Positions 43,801-53,007 are shown, counted from the stretch's first letter. The stretch: 64,000 nt of DNA from Cognatishimia sp. 1_MG-2023 (GCF_030548175.1 NZ_JAUORX010000001.1:434001-498000); one strand, 5' to 3'. Notes: generated from the sequence alone by a model not told the origin. Numbers and translations: made by a program.

Positions 43801-45454
43801 CAGCGATTGCACCATGAATGGTTTGGTTCAGATCAACATCAGTCTGCGTATCGTTCCAATCGAGCAATAGTTCTTTGCGTTCCGCATCCGGTAGGGTTTG
43901 CATCTGCGCTATGGTGCCCTGCCCCGCAGCCACTTGTTGAACAATCAGCTCTAGGCGCGCGACAAGACGCGCCGCATGTTCTGGCGTCAGGCGATTGCGA
44001 TCATAGCGCAGGCGCATACCCGTATCAGACAGGATGACGTTGAAAGCGACGCCCGGAACTGGCCCAGCGTCAGGATCGGCGATAATGGCAATATCAGGTG
44101 TCTGGATTGGGCCGAGACTTGGGTCACGTGCGGCAATATCCAGCGCAAAGGTATCTTTGCCTTCGACACGCGCTTTGGCACCAGCTGTTTCAGCGATCAA
44201 TGCCTCAATCGACGTCTCTTGGGAATAGGTGACTGTCAAAGGCACCCATGTGGACAAGTACCCAGTCGCGGTGGTCAGCCCACTTGGGCAATAGGCAACG
44301 TTGATTGGATCATCCGCACCGCTGATTTTTGCGAATACGCCGACAGATGCAATCCGAGCAGCAACGTTCATACCGTCAGGAACCGCGATAGGTAAGCTGC
44401 TTAAATCGGGTTGCTCGTCAGTCTGGACTAACAACGGAAGCGTTACTGGAGTATATTCAGCCAAACGTTTACGCCAAAACGCATCGTGTTTTGCCGTTTC
44501 CTGATGGGCCTTTGTTAGGCCGTCTATGCGGTCCAAGCTCGGCAAATGTGTCTGCGTTGCGGTGTATTTGCTGAGTTTAACAGAAACACCGTTCTGGTCA
44601 GAAATGTCTGACAGCTGAACCGCACCATCGGTTGTTGCCACGGTAAGAGATACTTCCGTGAAATCAACGATCTGTCCCGGTTGCCCCTGCCCGTCGACGG
44701 CTTCTGCGCTGCCGACCAGCAGAATATCTCCGCCAATAGAAATTTTGGCGCAGGTCAGCGGATTTACATAGGTTCCGTGGTCCAAAGCACGGACGACATT
44801 CACCACCTCGGCAGTGTTTTTGCGGAAATCTAGGCGGGCAAAACCGGCAGGACGTGCAGACAGGCCAAAGTAACTGCGCGCTGTGAAATCTTGTTTTTGT
44901 CGCGGTAGTTCTGGTGACGACAGCGCCGCGACAACTTCGGGGAAGCTGTCAATCGCGCTGCTAAAACATTTTGTATTGAGGGTAAGTGCCGTATCGCTTT
45001 CGCGGACCTCAAAAGAACGCTGAGCGAGGATGTCACCCTTGTCGATACCACCTTCGATCAGGTGCCAGGTGATACCATGCGACGCCTCGCCATGCAGGCG
45101 CGCCCAGACAGGTGCGTTCAGACCCGCGTATTTCGGCAAAGGCCCGTCATGAAAATTAACCGCGCCTCTCGAGGCTTTTGCAAGTAGCGCATCCGGGATG
45201 ATTTGAAGGTTCGCAATGCTGAGCAACCAATCATACTCGCCAGCTGGCGAGACGTCTGAAAGCGATGACGAATGATGAATACATTCAAGCCCTTCGCCCT
45301 TTGCCCAAGCAGCAATATCCGCATTCCGCGTGACGATCGTGGCAACTTCGTGTCCATGGGCACGCCAAATCTTGGCACACTCCACAAGAAGCGACTCATT
45401 TCCGATCATCAAGGCACGCATTGGTGCCTCTGCGGATTTGCGTTCAAAATTCAT
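40817..45454 (-). CDS. NRPS: formyltransferase - half condensation - adenylation with inserted monooxygenase - carrier
   Basis: The protein has 1545 residues. Residues 1-295 are a formyltransferase with the triad Asn100 and His102 (in NFHDGPLP) and Asp141. Residues 320-535 look like the C-terminal half of a condensation domain without HHxxxDG. The adenylation domain has A2 (605-626), A3 YLIFTSGSTGRPKG (690-703) and A4 FDISVLE (738-744). It is then interrupted by a luciferase-like FMN monooxygenase of the MupA/Atu3671 type (about 778-1130), and resumes at A5 NMYGPTETTIW (1210) through RTGDLV and NKKVDRKAL. The carrier serine is Ser1459 (DLGGHSLL). It should load, formylate and oxidise one amino acid. 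It overlaps its neighbours by 4 bases on each side. Confidence 0.9.
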   Translation of the reverse strand: MNFERKSAEAPMRALMIGNESLLVECAKIWRAHGHEVATIVTRNADIAAWAKGEGLECIHHSSSLSDVSPAGEYDWLLSIANLQIIPDALLAKASRGAVNFHDGPLPKYAGLNAPVWARLHGEASHGITWHLIEGGIDKGDILAQRSFEVRESDTALTLNTKCFSSAIDSFPEVVAALSSPELPRQKQDFTARSYFGLSARPAGFARLDFRKNTAEVVNVVRALDHGTYVNPLTCAKISIGGDILLVGSAEAVDGQGQPGQIVDFTEVSLTVATTDGAVQLSDISDQNGVSVKLSKYTATQTHLPSLDRIDGLTKAHQETAKHDAFWRKRLAEYTPVTLPLLVQTDEQPDLSSLPIAVPDGMNVAARIASVGVFAKISGADDPINVAYCPSGLTTATGYLSTWVPLTVTYSQETSIEALIAETAGAKARVEGKDTFALDIAARDPSLGPIQTPDIAIIADPDAGPVPGVAFNVILSDTGMRLRYDRNRLTPEHAARLVARLELIVQQVAAGQGTIAQMQTLPDAERKELLLDWNDTQTDVDLNQTIHGAIAVQAAETPDAVAVVFEHATLTYSQLEERANQTARHLQSIGVTKGNVVGVHCKRSLDLVVACIAVMKAGAAYLPLDPSFPADRIAMYIEDSATKFILTQSGIASELPKTDAQLVEIDKEIAISAASTDLVDGGATGQDLAYLIFTSGSTGRPKGVMLEHRNVSNFFAGMDSRIQRDGPSTWLAVTSLSFDISVLELFYTLARGFKLVISGDESATQISNGPVGTSESGMDFSLYYWGNDDGAGPDKYKLLLEGAKFADDNGFCAVWTPERHFHAFGGPYPNPSVTGAAVAGLTKNIGVRAGSCVAPLHHTARIAEEWAVIDNLTNGKAGLAIASGWQPDDFVLRPENTPPANKPAMFEQIKDLRKLWKGEPVEFARQDGSMLPVITQPRPVSSEPALWVTTAGNPETWKEAGRNGTNVLTHLLGQSVDEVADKIKLYHEALRESGFNPADFQVTLMLHSFVGDDRESVREIAREPMKDYLRSAAGLIKQYAWAFPAFKKPEGVKNPFELDLGSLNEDEMEGILDFAFLRYFEDSGLFGTVDECVQRVESLKRIGVTEIACLIDYGIPTPVVLEGLKPLARVLELSNQTGGVAESDVSIAGQIIRHKATHLQCTPSMARMLTMNQEAAIALGQVDHLMIGGEALSGALVADLNAVTGASVTNMYGPTETTIWSSTAVAKSRDGVVNIGQPIANTSLFVLDDQLQPVPMGIAGELFIGGEGVARGYWNRPELTAERFIQNPFEHGGDRLYRTGDLVRARLDGGLDFIGRADNQVKLRGYRIELGEIESRLEEMPDISQAVVIPREDTPGDTRLVAYLRGTAIEEQMRKHLAEHLPDYMVPSHFVTLESFPLTPNKKVDRKALPKPQKRVVSPVEHAQQASEVTKQITEIWSRILGVQGISGSDSFFDLGGHSLLAVQAHREIRDTLGHNKVSITDIFRFPKLAALVDRIEALGGGGPQSSPVQPAAGQDQPKASTAPSRQEAMSKRRAMRARRREKNG

Positions 45455-46488
45455 CCATGTTCTCCATTCAGAGGCCTTAACCCCTTGGGAAAAGTAATAT
45501 CTCTTGGCTTTATCGAAGAGCTGCGAAACGCGGCCCTGAGGCTATGGAATGCCATATCAATGAGGAAATATTTGGGCTCATCTATGGATTTACCTTGCAC
45601 AACAGCGCGCAATCGCGCGATTGCCCCACCCAGCAAATGCGCCAAGGTTGCGAGTGCCGCATACCAAACGCCGTGATTGCGGACAAAGTAATGTAGCCGT
45701 GAATCCAGCCAGAATTGCGGAATACGTTCCCAGGTTTTCATCCCAGTAGAGACAGACCCGATATGGGTCACTTCGCTGTCGCGCACATAGTCAACGGCCC
45801 ATCCCGCACGTTGGGCACGCAGACAAAGGTCGGTTTCTTCGAAGTACAGAAAGAACGCCTCATCAAAGAGCCCGATTTGCTCGAGCACCTCGCGACGCAT
45901 CATCATTGACGCGCCTGCAAGCCAGTCCACGGTGCAAGTTTCCTGCGGTAGCGGCAACGGTACAACCGCATGTTTCAGCAAACGACTAATCGGCCCTAAA
46001 CGCGCGGCACCTTCTAACTCTCCTGCAACAGAGGGAAACCGAAAGGCCGTGATATGCGGCGCGGCGTCAGGTCCGTGAATGTAGCTGCCACTGAAACCTG
46101 TTTTTGGGTTGTTTTCCAAGTGCTTCAACAGAGCTTTTATAGTCCCATCATGGGGAAAGGCATCAGAGTTTAGAATGTAGAAATAGTCAGGCAGTTCGCC
46201 ATCAACACCATGTAAAAACCCATGCCGGATGCCGTAGTTATTTCCGGCACCAAAGCCCCCATTGCGACCAGACTGCAAAACTTGGACGCGATCTGCTGGC
46301 CAGTCTTTTTCTGCAATAGCAGCTGTGATCTTTTCAAAAGAGCCATCGCCGCTGTCGTTATCAACAATTAGGATTTGACCACGAATTCCTTCCATTTCGG
46401 CATAGGCGGCCTCGGCCGATTGCACCGTCATATCCGGTGTTTTGTAGTTCAAGATGATGGTGACCACAGATGGTGAGTGCATTGTCAT
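45451..46488 (-). CDS. Glycosyltransferase family 2 (rhamnosyltransferase-like)
   Basis: The protein has 345 residues. The GT-A motifs are TIILNYKTPDMTVQSAEA, ILIVDNDSGDGSFE, FYILNSDAF and the FDEAFFLYFEETDLCLRAQRAG acceptor region seen in WbbL-like rhamnosyltransferases. It is encoded between the PKS and NRPS genes with ATGA overlaps at both ends. It therefore must be made together with them. The likely roles are glycosylation of the PKS-NRPS product or of a polysaccharide intermediate to which that product is attached. Confidence 0.88.
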   Translation of the reverse strand: MTMHSPSVVTIILNYKTPDMTVQSAEAAYAEMEGIRGQILIVDNDSGDGSFEKITAAIAEKDWPADRVQVLQSGRNGGFGAGNNYGIRHGFLHGVDGELPDYFYILNSDAFPHDGTIKALLKHLENNPKTGFSGSYIHGPDAAPHITAFRFPSVAGELEGAARLGPISRLLKHAVVPLPLPQETCTVDWLAGASMMMRREVLEQIGLFDEAFFLYFEETDLCLRAQRAGWAVDYVRDSEVTHIGSVSTGMKTWERIPQFWLDSRLHYFVRNHGVWYAALATLAHLLGGAIARLRAVVQGKSIDEPKYFLIDMAFHSLRAAFRSSSIKPRDITFPKGLRPLNGEHG

Positions 46489-49400
46489 TCCGCAGCCTTT
46501 CGGAACGGCACAACGACCTGTGTCGCGCTCTCTGCTTGTTCAATTTCTTTGCGGATATGGGCTGCGAGCACCCGAACGTTTGGTTCTAGAACCATACTGT
46601 CGTGATCGCCCGGAACTTCGGTCACCGTTAAATTCGGTGTCCAACTGCTCCAGTCGTTGTCGTGCAGCACATATGTGCGCTCGCTATTCACCCAGCGATC
46701 TGGACCCACCTGCCATTTGCCAACCAAAGGGGGCCGATAGAGCGCAACGCGACCATTCCAACTGTGCATCTGATACTTTGGTAATGCGCGGTAGAATGCG
46801 GATTCAATCTCGGCATTGTGGAATTGCGCGCCGGATTCATCCTGCGTGACATCAGGTGCACGGCGCTTTTGAATTTCCCATAGCACACGGTTCTTTGCCC
46901 AACGTAGGACATAACCCACCCCACCCGTTTTCAACTCATGGAGCTGAATCTTTAGTCGATCTTCACGCGATAACTCGCGGCGGATCGGGAGCGGTGTATC
47001 CAGCATAACAACGAGAGAAACCTCTTCTCCCATGGCTTCCAATTGTTGCGCGATTTCATAGGCGGTGATCCCTCCGCCCGAAAAGCCGCCAAGCATATAT
47101 GGACCTTGCGGCTGAACTTGTCGGATTTCCGCGATATAATCTGTCGCGGCCTCGGCCAGATCATCATGTGGCGCGACATCGCCAAACAAACCACGTGCTT
47201 GCAGACCAAAGAAAGGGCGATCCGCCCCAACGAGATGTGCTAAATGACGCAAATTCAATACGTTACCGTACATACCGGCAACTAGGAAGAACGGTGTCTT
47301 GTCTGAATTTCCAGCCTGATGCATCGGTACGATATGCGTAAACCGTCGTTCCGGCACGTGTGTTGTCGCGTCTTCGATCGGTTTATCATCCTGTGGACCA
47401 ATACGATCTATGATCAAATTCGCGCATTGGGTAATCGTCGGTGCTTCGAACAAAACCGAAATCGGGAATTCGATCCGATAGGCCTTTTTCACCATCGAGA
47501 ATAAGCGGACCGCGATCAGCGAATGCCCGCCAAGATCAAAGAAGCTGTCATTCACGCCGACTTGTTCGATGCCAAGCAAATCTTGCCAGAATCCGGCGAG
47601 CGTGCGCTCGACATCATTGGATGGTGCAACAAAGTCAGTTTCAAGCTCAGGCCGTTCAAACCCTTGGTTGTCAGCCTGATCGTCCTGCGACAGAGCTGCC
47701 ATCTGATCAGTTAAACCGTTGATATCCAAAGATGAGACCACAACCTGCGAAACGCCAAGCCCCATCGCGCGACGTAGTGCTGCTGGGCCAGACACAGCTG
47801 GAATACCTTGCGACAAGTTGTGTTGCAGACGCAGTTCGTTTGGTGAAAGCGCTTGCTCCAACTGAACGGACTGATCGCGCTGGATTTCTGCAGCGGCCGG
47901 CGCAGGCGTCGCGCTTAGGGCGAAACCACTTTCAAGCCGTTTGATTGTGAGCCGGTCGACTTCGACGCAGACATTGCCCTTGGTATCTGTCAAGACAATA
48001 TCAAAACTTGCGGTTCCCTGTTCAGAGGAACCATTGACCGACTTAACCCAACTGACGACCCGCGAAGGCAGCGTGCCGTAGTGACGTAACGCGCCATAGC
48101 TGACAGGCACCCAAAGGCTTTTTGCGGTGTATTGATCAATCAATCCCATCGCCCAACCTGTACCAAGATCCAGCAGACCCGGATGCAAAGACATGTCCTG
48201 AACGATTGGCGCAAGGCTTGGATCAAGCTCCAACTCTGCAACGCCTTCGCCATCCCCAAATGATTGAGATTTCAGTACCTTCCAATGCGGGCCAAAGTTT
48301 AGATGCGCTTCTTGGGGGCTTGTAAGCACTTGGTTTTGAAGCGCTAAATCCGGTGTGTCGCAACGTGCGCGAATGGCGTCTAATTCGACATCTGTTGGCG
48401 CGGGTAAGGCGACCATGAAAATGCGCCCTTCGGCGTGGGTGATAAAGCCATCTTGGTAATCTCCAAGGATTTCAAAATCATAGCCGGCATCAGTTTGGCG
48501 GAGTTTCAGACGTAGCTGTCGTGTATCGCCGTCTTTCACATGGAAGGCACGCAAGAACATGAGATCGCGAATTTCATAAGCCCGATCCGCATCAAGCGTT
48601 TGCATCGCCTCTGAAACAAGTTCCAGATAACCGGTGCCCGGCAAGATAGCCTCGTTCTGAGAAGTGCGGTGTTGGTCCAGCATCCAGCAACTTTCGTTGC
48701 TTAGGTCAGACGAAAACAGAATGCTTCCGTCTGCATCGACCTGAACCTTTTGCAAGAATGGCGCGGCAATTTCGCGTTGTTCTGGGACCGCGGCCGTTCC
48801 GACCCTATCGGCCATGCTGTCCGCAGCCATGCCCGTATCAGACCAAATGCCCCAATTGACGGCAATGACCCGCGTTTTATCCCCTGCTCGGGATTGCGCA
48901 TAGGCGTTGAGGAATTCGTTTGCAGCCACATAATCAAGTTGGCCCGCGGGCGTGGTCACAGTTGATGTAGAAGCAAAGAGCACCATCCAATCAAGCATCC
49001 CATCCGAGAACATCTGATCCAAGACCATCGTGCCGTGAAGTTTTGGTGCAAGCACATCCTCGACGTCAGTGGACGACTTAGCCAACATTGGCGCGTCGTC
49101 AATAACGCCTGCAGCATGGATCACACCGTTGATTTCGCCAAATTTATCAGACACTTGCGCAACGGCATCACGCATCTCGCCTATGTTGTTCACATCGGCG
49201 GCAACGACAAGCAGTTGGCCGGAAAGCTCCTCGAGCTCTTGGACCGTTGCGATTTGGCGCGCTAATTTATCACCCGATGCGCGGAATTGTGTAATCTTGC
49301 CCCATTCCGCCCGATCAGGCAGTAGTTTGCGGGTTTGCAAAACGACATTTGCACCAGCTGCCAGCATCTCCTTGGCAATAGAAACCCCAATGCCGCCAAA

Positions 49401-52400
49401 TCCACCCGTGATGAAATATGTCTGACCTGCAGACCATTCTATCGCGTGATCTTCTGGCAGTGGTGTTGCCTTGGTGATCAACTCAAAACGCTTTTCGCCA
49501 CGATAAGCCACTTGGGCCGAAATTGGGTCGGCGATCAAATCCTCTATCAATCGGTTTGCCAAGGTAAACTTGCCAGCTTTGCCGCGATTGATCACAGACC
49601 AATCCGCATCAATGCTCATAGTCGTTACACCCGGGATCTCGCGCGGCATTACGCCGAGCGGGCCACGGATCGTTGCCTTTTCCGGGTACTTCAATCCCTC
49701 GTCACGCAGTTGGGCTGCATCACTGGTGACTGTGACCAGATGCACTGGGCCAGGTAGGTTTTCCTCAACCATCGCCTGCCCTAAGAACATTAGCGAATAG
49801 AAACCTTGTTCTAAATTGCGGTGGAAAAAACTGCCGCCCGGGCGGAAAGTTTCCGCCTCTGTGAGCAACCACATATGCAAGATACGGTCCGGCGCGCGGC
49901 CATTTGCGATTAGGTCTGAAATCAGTTCATCATACCCCTCACGCCCACGTTCTGGCGCAAGGACATAATGATCTTCGCTGAGTTGACCAAAGGCATCGCC
50001 TAGCGAAACTTCGACAACGGGTTGTCCTGCCTTACGTAGTTTTTGCGCGATCTCTGAACCCACGCCGGAGTCATCCACAAAAATCAACCAACTATGCTGC
50101 TCAGCCTTGGACAGATCGTCAAGAATATCCAAGTCACACTCAGCCAAACGAGGTTTCCAAACCGGGCGATAGCCCCAGTCTGTCATATCCTCAATCCGCA
50201 TCAGATCCTGAGGTGCCTCGACCAAGGCTTTGCCCGGCTCGATGAAATATCGGCTGCGTTGGAATTGATAAGTCGGCAAAACCACGCGATTGCGGCGCGC
50301 TTCGCCCCAGATTTGGTCCCAATCTATGGATACGCCGCAGGCCCAAAGGCGACCTAAAAGTCCAACGAAATAGAGGTCATCCTCAATCTCTTCTTCGGGG
50401 TGCCGGAGACTGGACAGCGTTTTGCCCTTCCCGACAGAGGAATGCATCTGCGAGAGCGAGCTTAGCGCTTTGCCCGGACCAACCTCAAGGAAGACACGGC
50501 CGGGGGTTTGGCTGCAAGTGCTGATGCAATCAGCAAACCGAACTGTTCCACGCAGGTGGCCAACCCAATAGTCGGGGTCCATAGCCTGTTCCGCTGTCAA
50601 TTCTACACCGGTGCGATTGGAAATAATCGGCATGTGCGGTGCGTTTAGCTGAATGCTTTTCAAATAGGCGCCGAATTCTTTAAGGATGGGTTCAAGCATC
50701 CGCGAATGAGCAGCAATATCAATGGGAATGCGCTGCGCTTCAACATCTTGATCTGCAAGTGTTTTTTGCAATGCATCCAGTGCTGCCTGTGGGCCGGAAA
50801 CAACCGTCAAATCCGCTGCATTTTCTGCTGCAATATCAAGTTGGTCAGTCAACAACGGTTCAATCTGACCGCGCGACAAGGGCACTGACAGCATGCCGCC
50901 CGCAGGAACCGAATCAAATAATTGACCACGAAGCAGAACCAAGCCGATGCAGTCTTCAAACGACATCACGTCCGCGAGGCAAGCGGCTGTGTTTTCTCCC
51001 ATGGAATGGCCAACCAAAACAGCAGGTGTCACGCCCCAGCTCATCCAGAGTTGCGCCAGCGCATATTCCACGATCATGATCAGCGGCAGTTGCCGCGATG
51101 GTTGCTGAAGCGCCTTATCCGCATCGCCATCTGACATGCCATCAGCCAACCAAAGCGCGCGCACATCATAGTCCACCTTGCTTTGTAAAATATCTAGACC
51201 ACGATCCATCCAGTCCTGAAAAACAGGCTCGGTTTCATAGAGATCCTGCCCCATACACACGTACTGCGCGCCGCCACCGGGAAACATAAAGACAACGTCA
51301 GGATTTTCGTGATCAGCGGAATGGCTAAAGACTCGCCGTTGGGCTTTGGTTTCCAGTAATTCTGCCGCTTCTTCATGCGACGCAGCTACAACCACACGGC
51401 GCTTTTCGAATGCGCGGCGCCCTGTTTGTAAGGTGTAAGCGACATCCGCCAAAGGCTGATCAGGATTTGCCCGTAGGTGTTCAGCCAAAGCCGCAGCATT
51501 GGCATCAAGTGCCTTGGTAGAGCGACCCGAAATGGTCAGTAATTGAAACGGCCAGTCTGCCTCTTCTGACAGTGGTCGGATTGGCGCTTCTTCCAGCACA
51601 ACGTGGGCGTTCGTACCGCCAACACCAAGCGAGTTTACACCGGCCCGACGCGGGCCTTTGTGACTGTCCCATTCGGTCAAAGTGCTGTTCACTTTGAATG
51701 GACTCGTCTCAAAATCAATCGCGGGGTTAGGTGCCTCGTACCCCAAGCTGGGGGCGAGTTGTTTGTGGTGCAACGACAGCGACGCCTTGATCAGGCTCGC
51801 TGCACCCGCGGCGGTATCCAGATGGCCGATATTGGTTTTGACGGATCCAATCCGGCAAAAGCCAGTGTCTTCAGTCGTTTCACGGAACGCTTCGGTCAGT
51901 GCGGCCACTTCAATCGGGTCGCCAAGATAGGTGCCGGTGCCGTGGCATTCAATATAATCAATGGTGTCGGCTGTGACATCCGCCATAGCCTGCGCCTCGG
52001 CGATGGCTGTAGCCTGCCCATCAACAGAAGGGGCTAGATACCCGGCTTTGGCTGATCCGTCATTATTTACGGCCGACCCACGGATCACGCCCCAGATATG
52101 ATCGCCGTCCGCCAAAGCATCGGCCATCCGACGCAAGACGACAACACCAGCACCGCTACCAAAAACCGTACCTTGCGCGCGATGATCGAAGGCATGGCAG
52201 TGACCATCAGGCGATAGTATTTCGCCGTCTTCAAACACATAACCGCGCTTGTGCGGTAGCTCGATCGTGACGCCGCCCGCCAATGCCATATCACATTCGC
52301 CATTGAGCAAAGACTGACACGCATAATGCGCTGCGACCAGAGACGTAGAGCATGCAGTTTGTACGCTGATGCTTGGCCCCTTGAGATCAAGGATATGGCT

Positions 52401-52907
52401 TAGACGCGTGGACAGGAAATCTTTGTCGTTCCCAGTGTGCCGCAACAGGAACATGCCAGTGCTATCCACAAGGTCGCGATTGGAGCAGATGTTGAAGTAA
52501 AAATAGCTCCCCATGCCGCAACCGCCAAAGACCCCAATGGGGCCTTCAAAGTTCTCGGGCATGTGCCCTGCGGTTTCTAACGCTTCCCAACTGACCTCTA
52601 AGAATTTACGATGTTGGGGATCCATAATTGCGGCTTCTTTGGGGCTTAGGCCAAAGAAATCCGCATCGAATTTGTCAAAATCATCTAGAATCGCTGCTGA
52701 TGGCACATAGTTTTTGTGACGTAGCCTTGCCGGGCTTTCGCCCGCTTCGATCAACTCATCTTCGGTCAATCGAGTGATACATTCCACACCGTCACGCAGA
52801 TTGGCCCAATAGTCGTCAAGCGTAGAAGAACCTGGCAAATGGGCTGCCATGCCTACAATCGCAATATCGTTTTCGTTCCAATACTCTGCTGTTTTGTCTT
52901 CAGCCAT
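46485..52907 (-). CDS. Type I polyketide synthase: KS-AT-KR-DH-carrier-TE
   Basis: The protein has 2140 residues. KS (about 10-440) has Cys186 (TACSTSL), His322 and His362. AT (about 540-890) has Ser635 in GHSMGE, with AAHS (His734) in place of the malonyl HAFH or methylmalonyl YASH. KR (about 1000-1365) has TGGFGGIG and Tyr1326. DH (about 1390-1660) has His1413 and Asp1580 (HPGLLDLG). The carrier serine is 1796 (DLGGHSLI). The thioesterase (about 1860-2130) has Ser1943 in GGFSGGG and a PGDHDSM histidine. One extension, ketoreduction, dehydration and release are expected. GTG 52922 is an alternative start. It is the first gene of its operon. Confidence 0.93.
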   Translation of the reverse strand: MAEDKTAEYWNENDIAIVGMAAHLPGSSTLDDYWANLRDGVECITRLTEDELIEAGESPARLRHKNYVPSAAILDDFDKFDADFFGLSPKEAAIMDPQHRKFLEVSWEALETAGHMPENFEGPIGVFGGCGMGSYFYFNICSNRDLVDSTGMFLLRHTGNDKDFLSTRLSHILDLKGPSISVQTACSTSLVAAHYACQSLLNGECDMALAGGVTIELPHKRGYVFEDGEILSPDGHCHAFDHRAQGTVFGSGAGVVVLRRMADALADGDHIWGVIRGSAVNNDGSAKAGYLAPSVDGQATAIAEAQAMADVTADTIDYIECHGTGTYLGDPIEVAALTEAFRETTEDTGFCRIGSVKTNIGHLDTAAGAASLIKASLSLHHKQLAPSLGYEAPNPAIDFETSPFKVNSTLTEWDSHKGPRRAGVNSLGVGGTNAHVVLEEAPIRPLSEEADWPFQLLTISGRSTKALDANAAALAEHLRANPDQPLADVAYTLQTGRRAFEKRRVVVAASHEEAAELLETKAQRRVFSHSADHENPDVVFMFPGGGAQYVCMGQDLYETEPVFQDWMDRGLDILQSKVDYDVRALWLADGMSDGDADKALQQPSRQLPLIMIVEYALAQLWMSWGVTPAVLVGHSMGENTAACLADVMSFEDCIGLVLLRGQLFDSVPAGGMLSVPLSRGQIEPLLTDQLDIAAENAADLTVVSGPQAALDALQKTLADQDVEAQRIPIDIAAHSRMLEPILKEFGAYLKSIQLNAPHMPIISNRTGVELTAEQAMDPDYWVGHLRGTVRFADCISTCSQTPGRVFLEVGPGKALSSLSQMHSSVGKGKTLSSLRHPEEEIEDDLYFVGLLGRLWACGVSIDWDQIWGEARRNRVVLPTYQFQRSRYFIEPGKALVEAPQDLMRIEDMTDWGYRPVWKPRLAECDLDILDDLSKAEQHSWLIFVDDSGVGSEIAQKLRKAGQPVVEVSLGDAFGQLSEDHYVLAPERGREGYDELISDLIANGRAPDRILHMWLLTEAETFRPGGSFFHRNLEQGFYSLMFLGQAMVEENLPGPVHLVTVTSDAAQLRDEGLKYPEKATIRGPLGVMPREIPGVTTMSIDADWSVINRGKAGKFTLANRLIEDLIADPISAQVAYRGEKRFELITKATPLPEDHAIEWSAGQTYFITGGFGGIGVSIAKEMLAAGANVVLQTRKLLPDRAEWGKITQFRASGDKLARQIATVQELEELSGQLLVVAADVNNIGEMRDAVAQVSDKFGEINGVIHAAGVIDDAPMLAKSSTDVEDVLAPKLHGTMVLDQMFSDGMLDWMVLFASTSTVTTPAGQLDYVAANEFLNAYAQSRAGDKTRVIAVNWGIWSDTGMAADSMADRVGTAAVPEQREIAAPFLQKVQVDADGSILFSSDLSNESCWMLDQHRTSQNEAILPGTGYLELVSEAMQTLDADRAYEIRDLMFLRAFHVKDGDTRQLRLKLRQTDAGYDFEILGDYQDGFITHAEGRIFMVALPAPTDVELDAIRARCDTPDLALQNQVLTSPQEAHLNFGPHWKVLKSQSFGDGEGVAELELDPSLAPIVQDMSLHPGLLDLGTGWAMGLIDQYTAKSLWVPVSYGALRHYGTLPSRVVSWVKSVNGSSEQGTASFDIVLTDTKGNVCVEVDRLTIKRLESGFALSATPAPAAAEIQRDQSVQLEQALSPNELRLQHNLSQGIPAVSGPAALRRAMGLGVSQVVVSSLDINGLTDQMAALSQDDQADNQGFERPELETDFVAPSNDVERTLAGFWQDLLGIEQVGVNDSFFDLGGHSLIAVRLFSMVKKAYRIEFPISVLFEAPTITQCANLIIDRIGPQDDKPIEDATTHVPERRFTHIVPMHQAGNSDKTPFFLVAGMYGNVLNLRHLAHLVGADRPFFGLQARGLFGDVAPHDDLAEAATDYIAEIRQVQPQGPYMLGGFSGGGITAYEIAQQLEAMGEEVSLVVMLDTPLPIRRELSREDRLKIQLHELKTGGVGYVLRWAKNRVLWEIQKRRAPDVTQDESGAQFHNAEIESAFYRALPKYQMHSWNGRVALYRPPLVGKWQVGPDRWVNSERTYVLHDNDWSSWTPNLTVTEVPGDHDSMVLEPNVRVLAAHIRKEIEQAESATQVVVPFRKAAE

Positions 52908-52933
52908 GTCCCACTCGATCACAAATGCTTTGT

Positions 52934-52959
52934 TCCGGTGTATTGATTAAGTCACCGGA
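52934..52959. promoter_or_regulatory. Palindrome in the PKS operon promoter/leader region
   Basis: TCCGGTG (52934-52940) and CACCGGA (52953-52959) form a perfect 7-bp inverted repeat with a 12-base spacer. The site lies 27 bases upstream of the PKS ATG. It is a candidate operator or leader hairpin. The sequence does not match a LuxR-type box. Confidence 0.5.
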
Positions 52960-53007
52960 CTCGTTGCATTTTATGTAGCGGCCAAACCTAACACTAACTT
53001 GGTCGGA

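Noticed and set aside
52934-52959. LuxR-type (lux box) site before the PKS
   Set aside because: The arms TCCGGTG/CACCGGA with a 12-base AT-rich centre do not match the roughly 20-bp lux box, and no luxI/luxR gene lies nearby.
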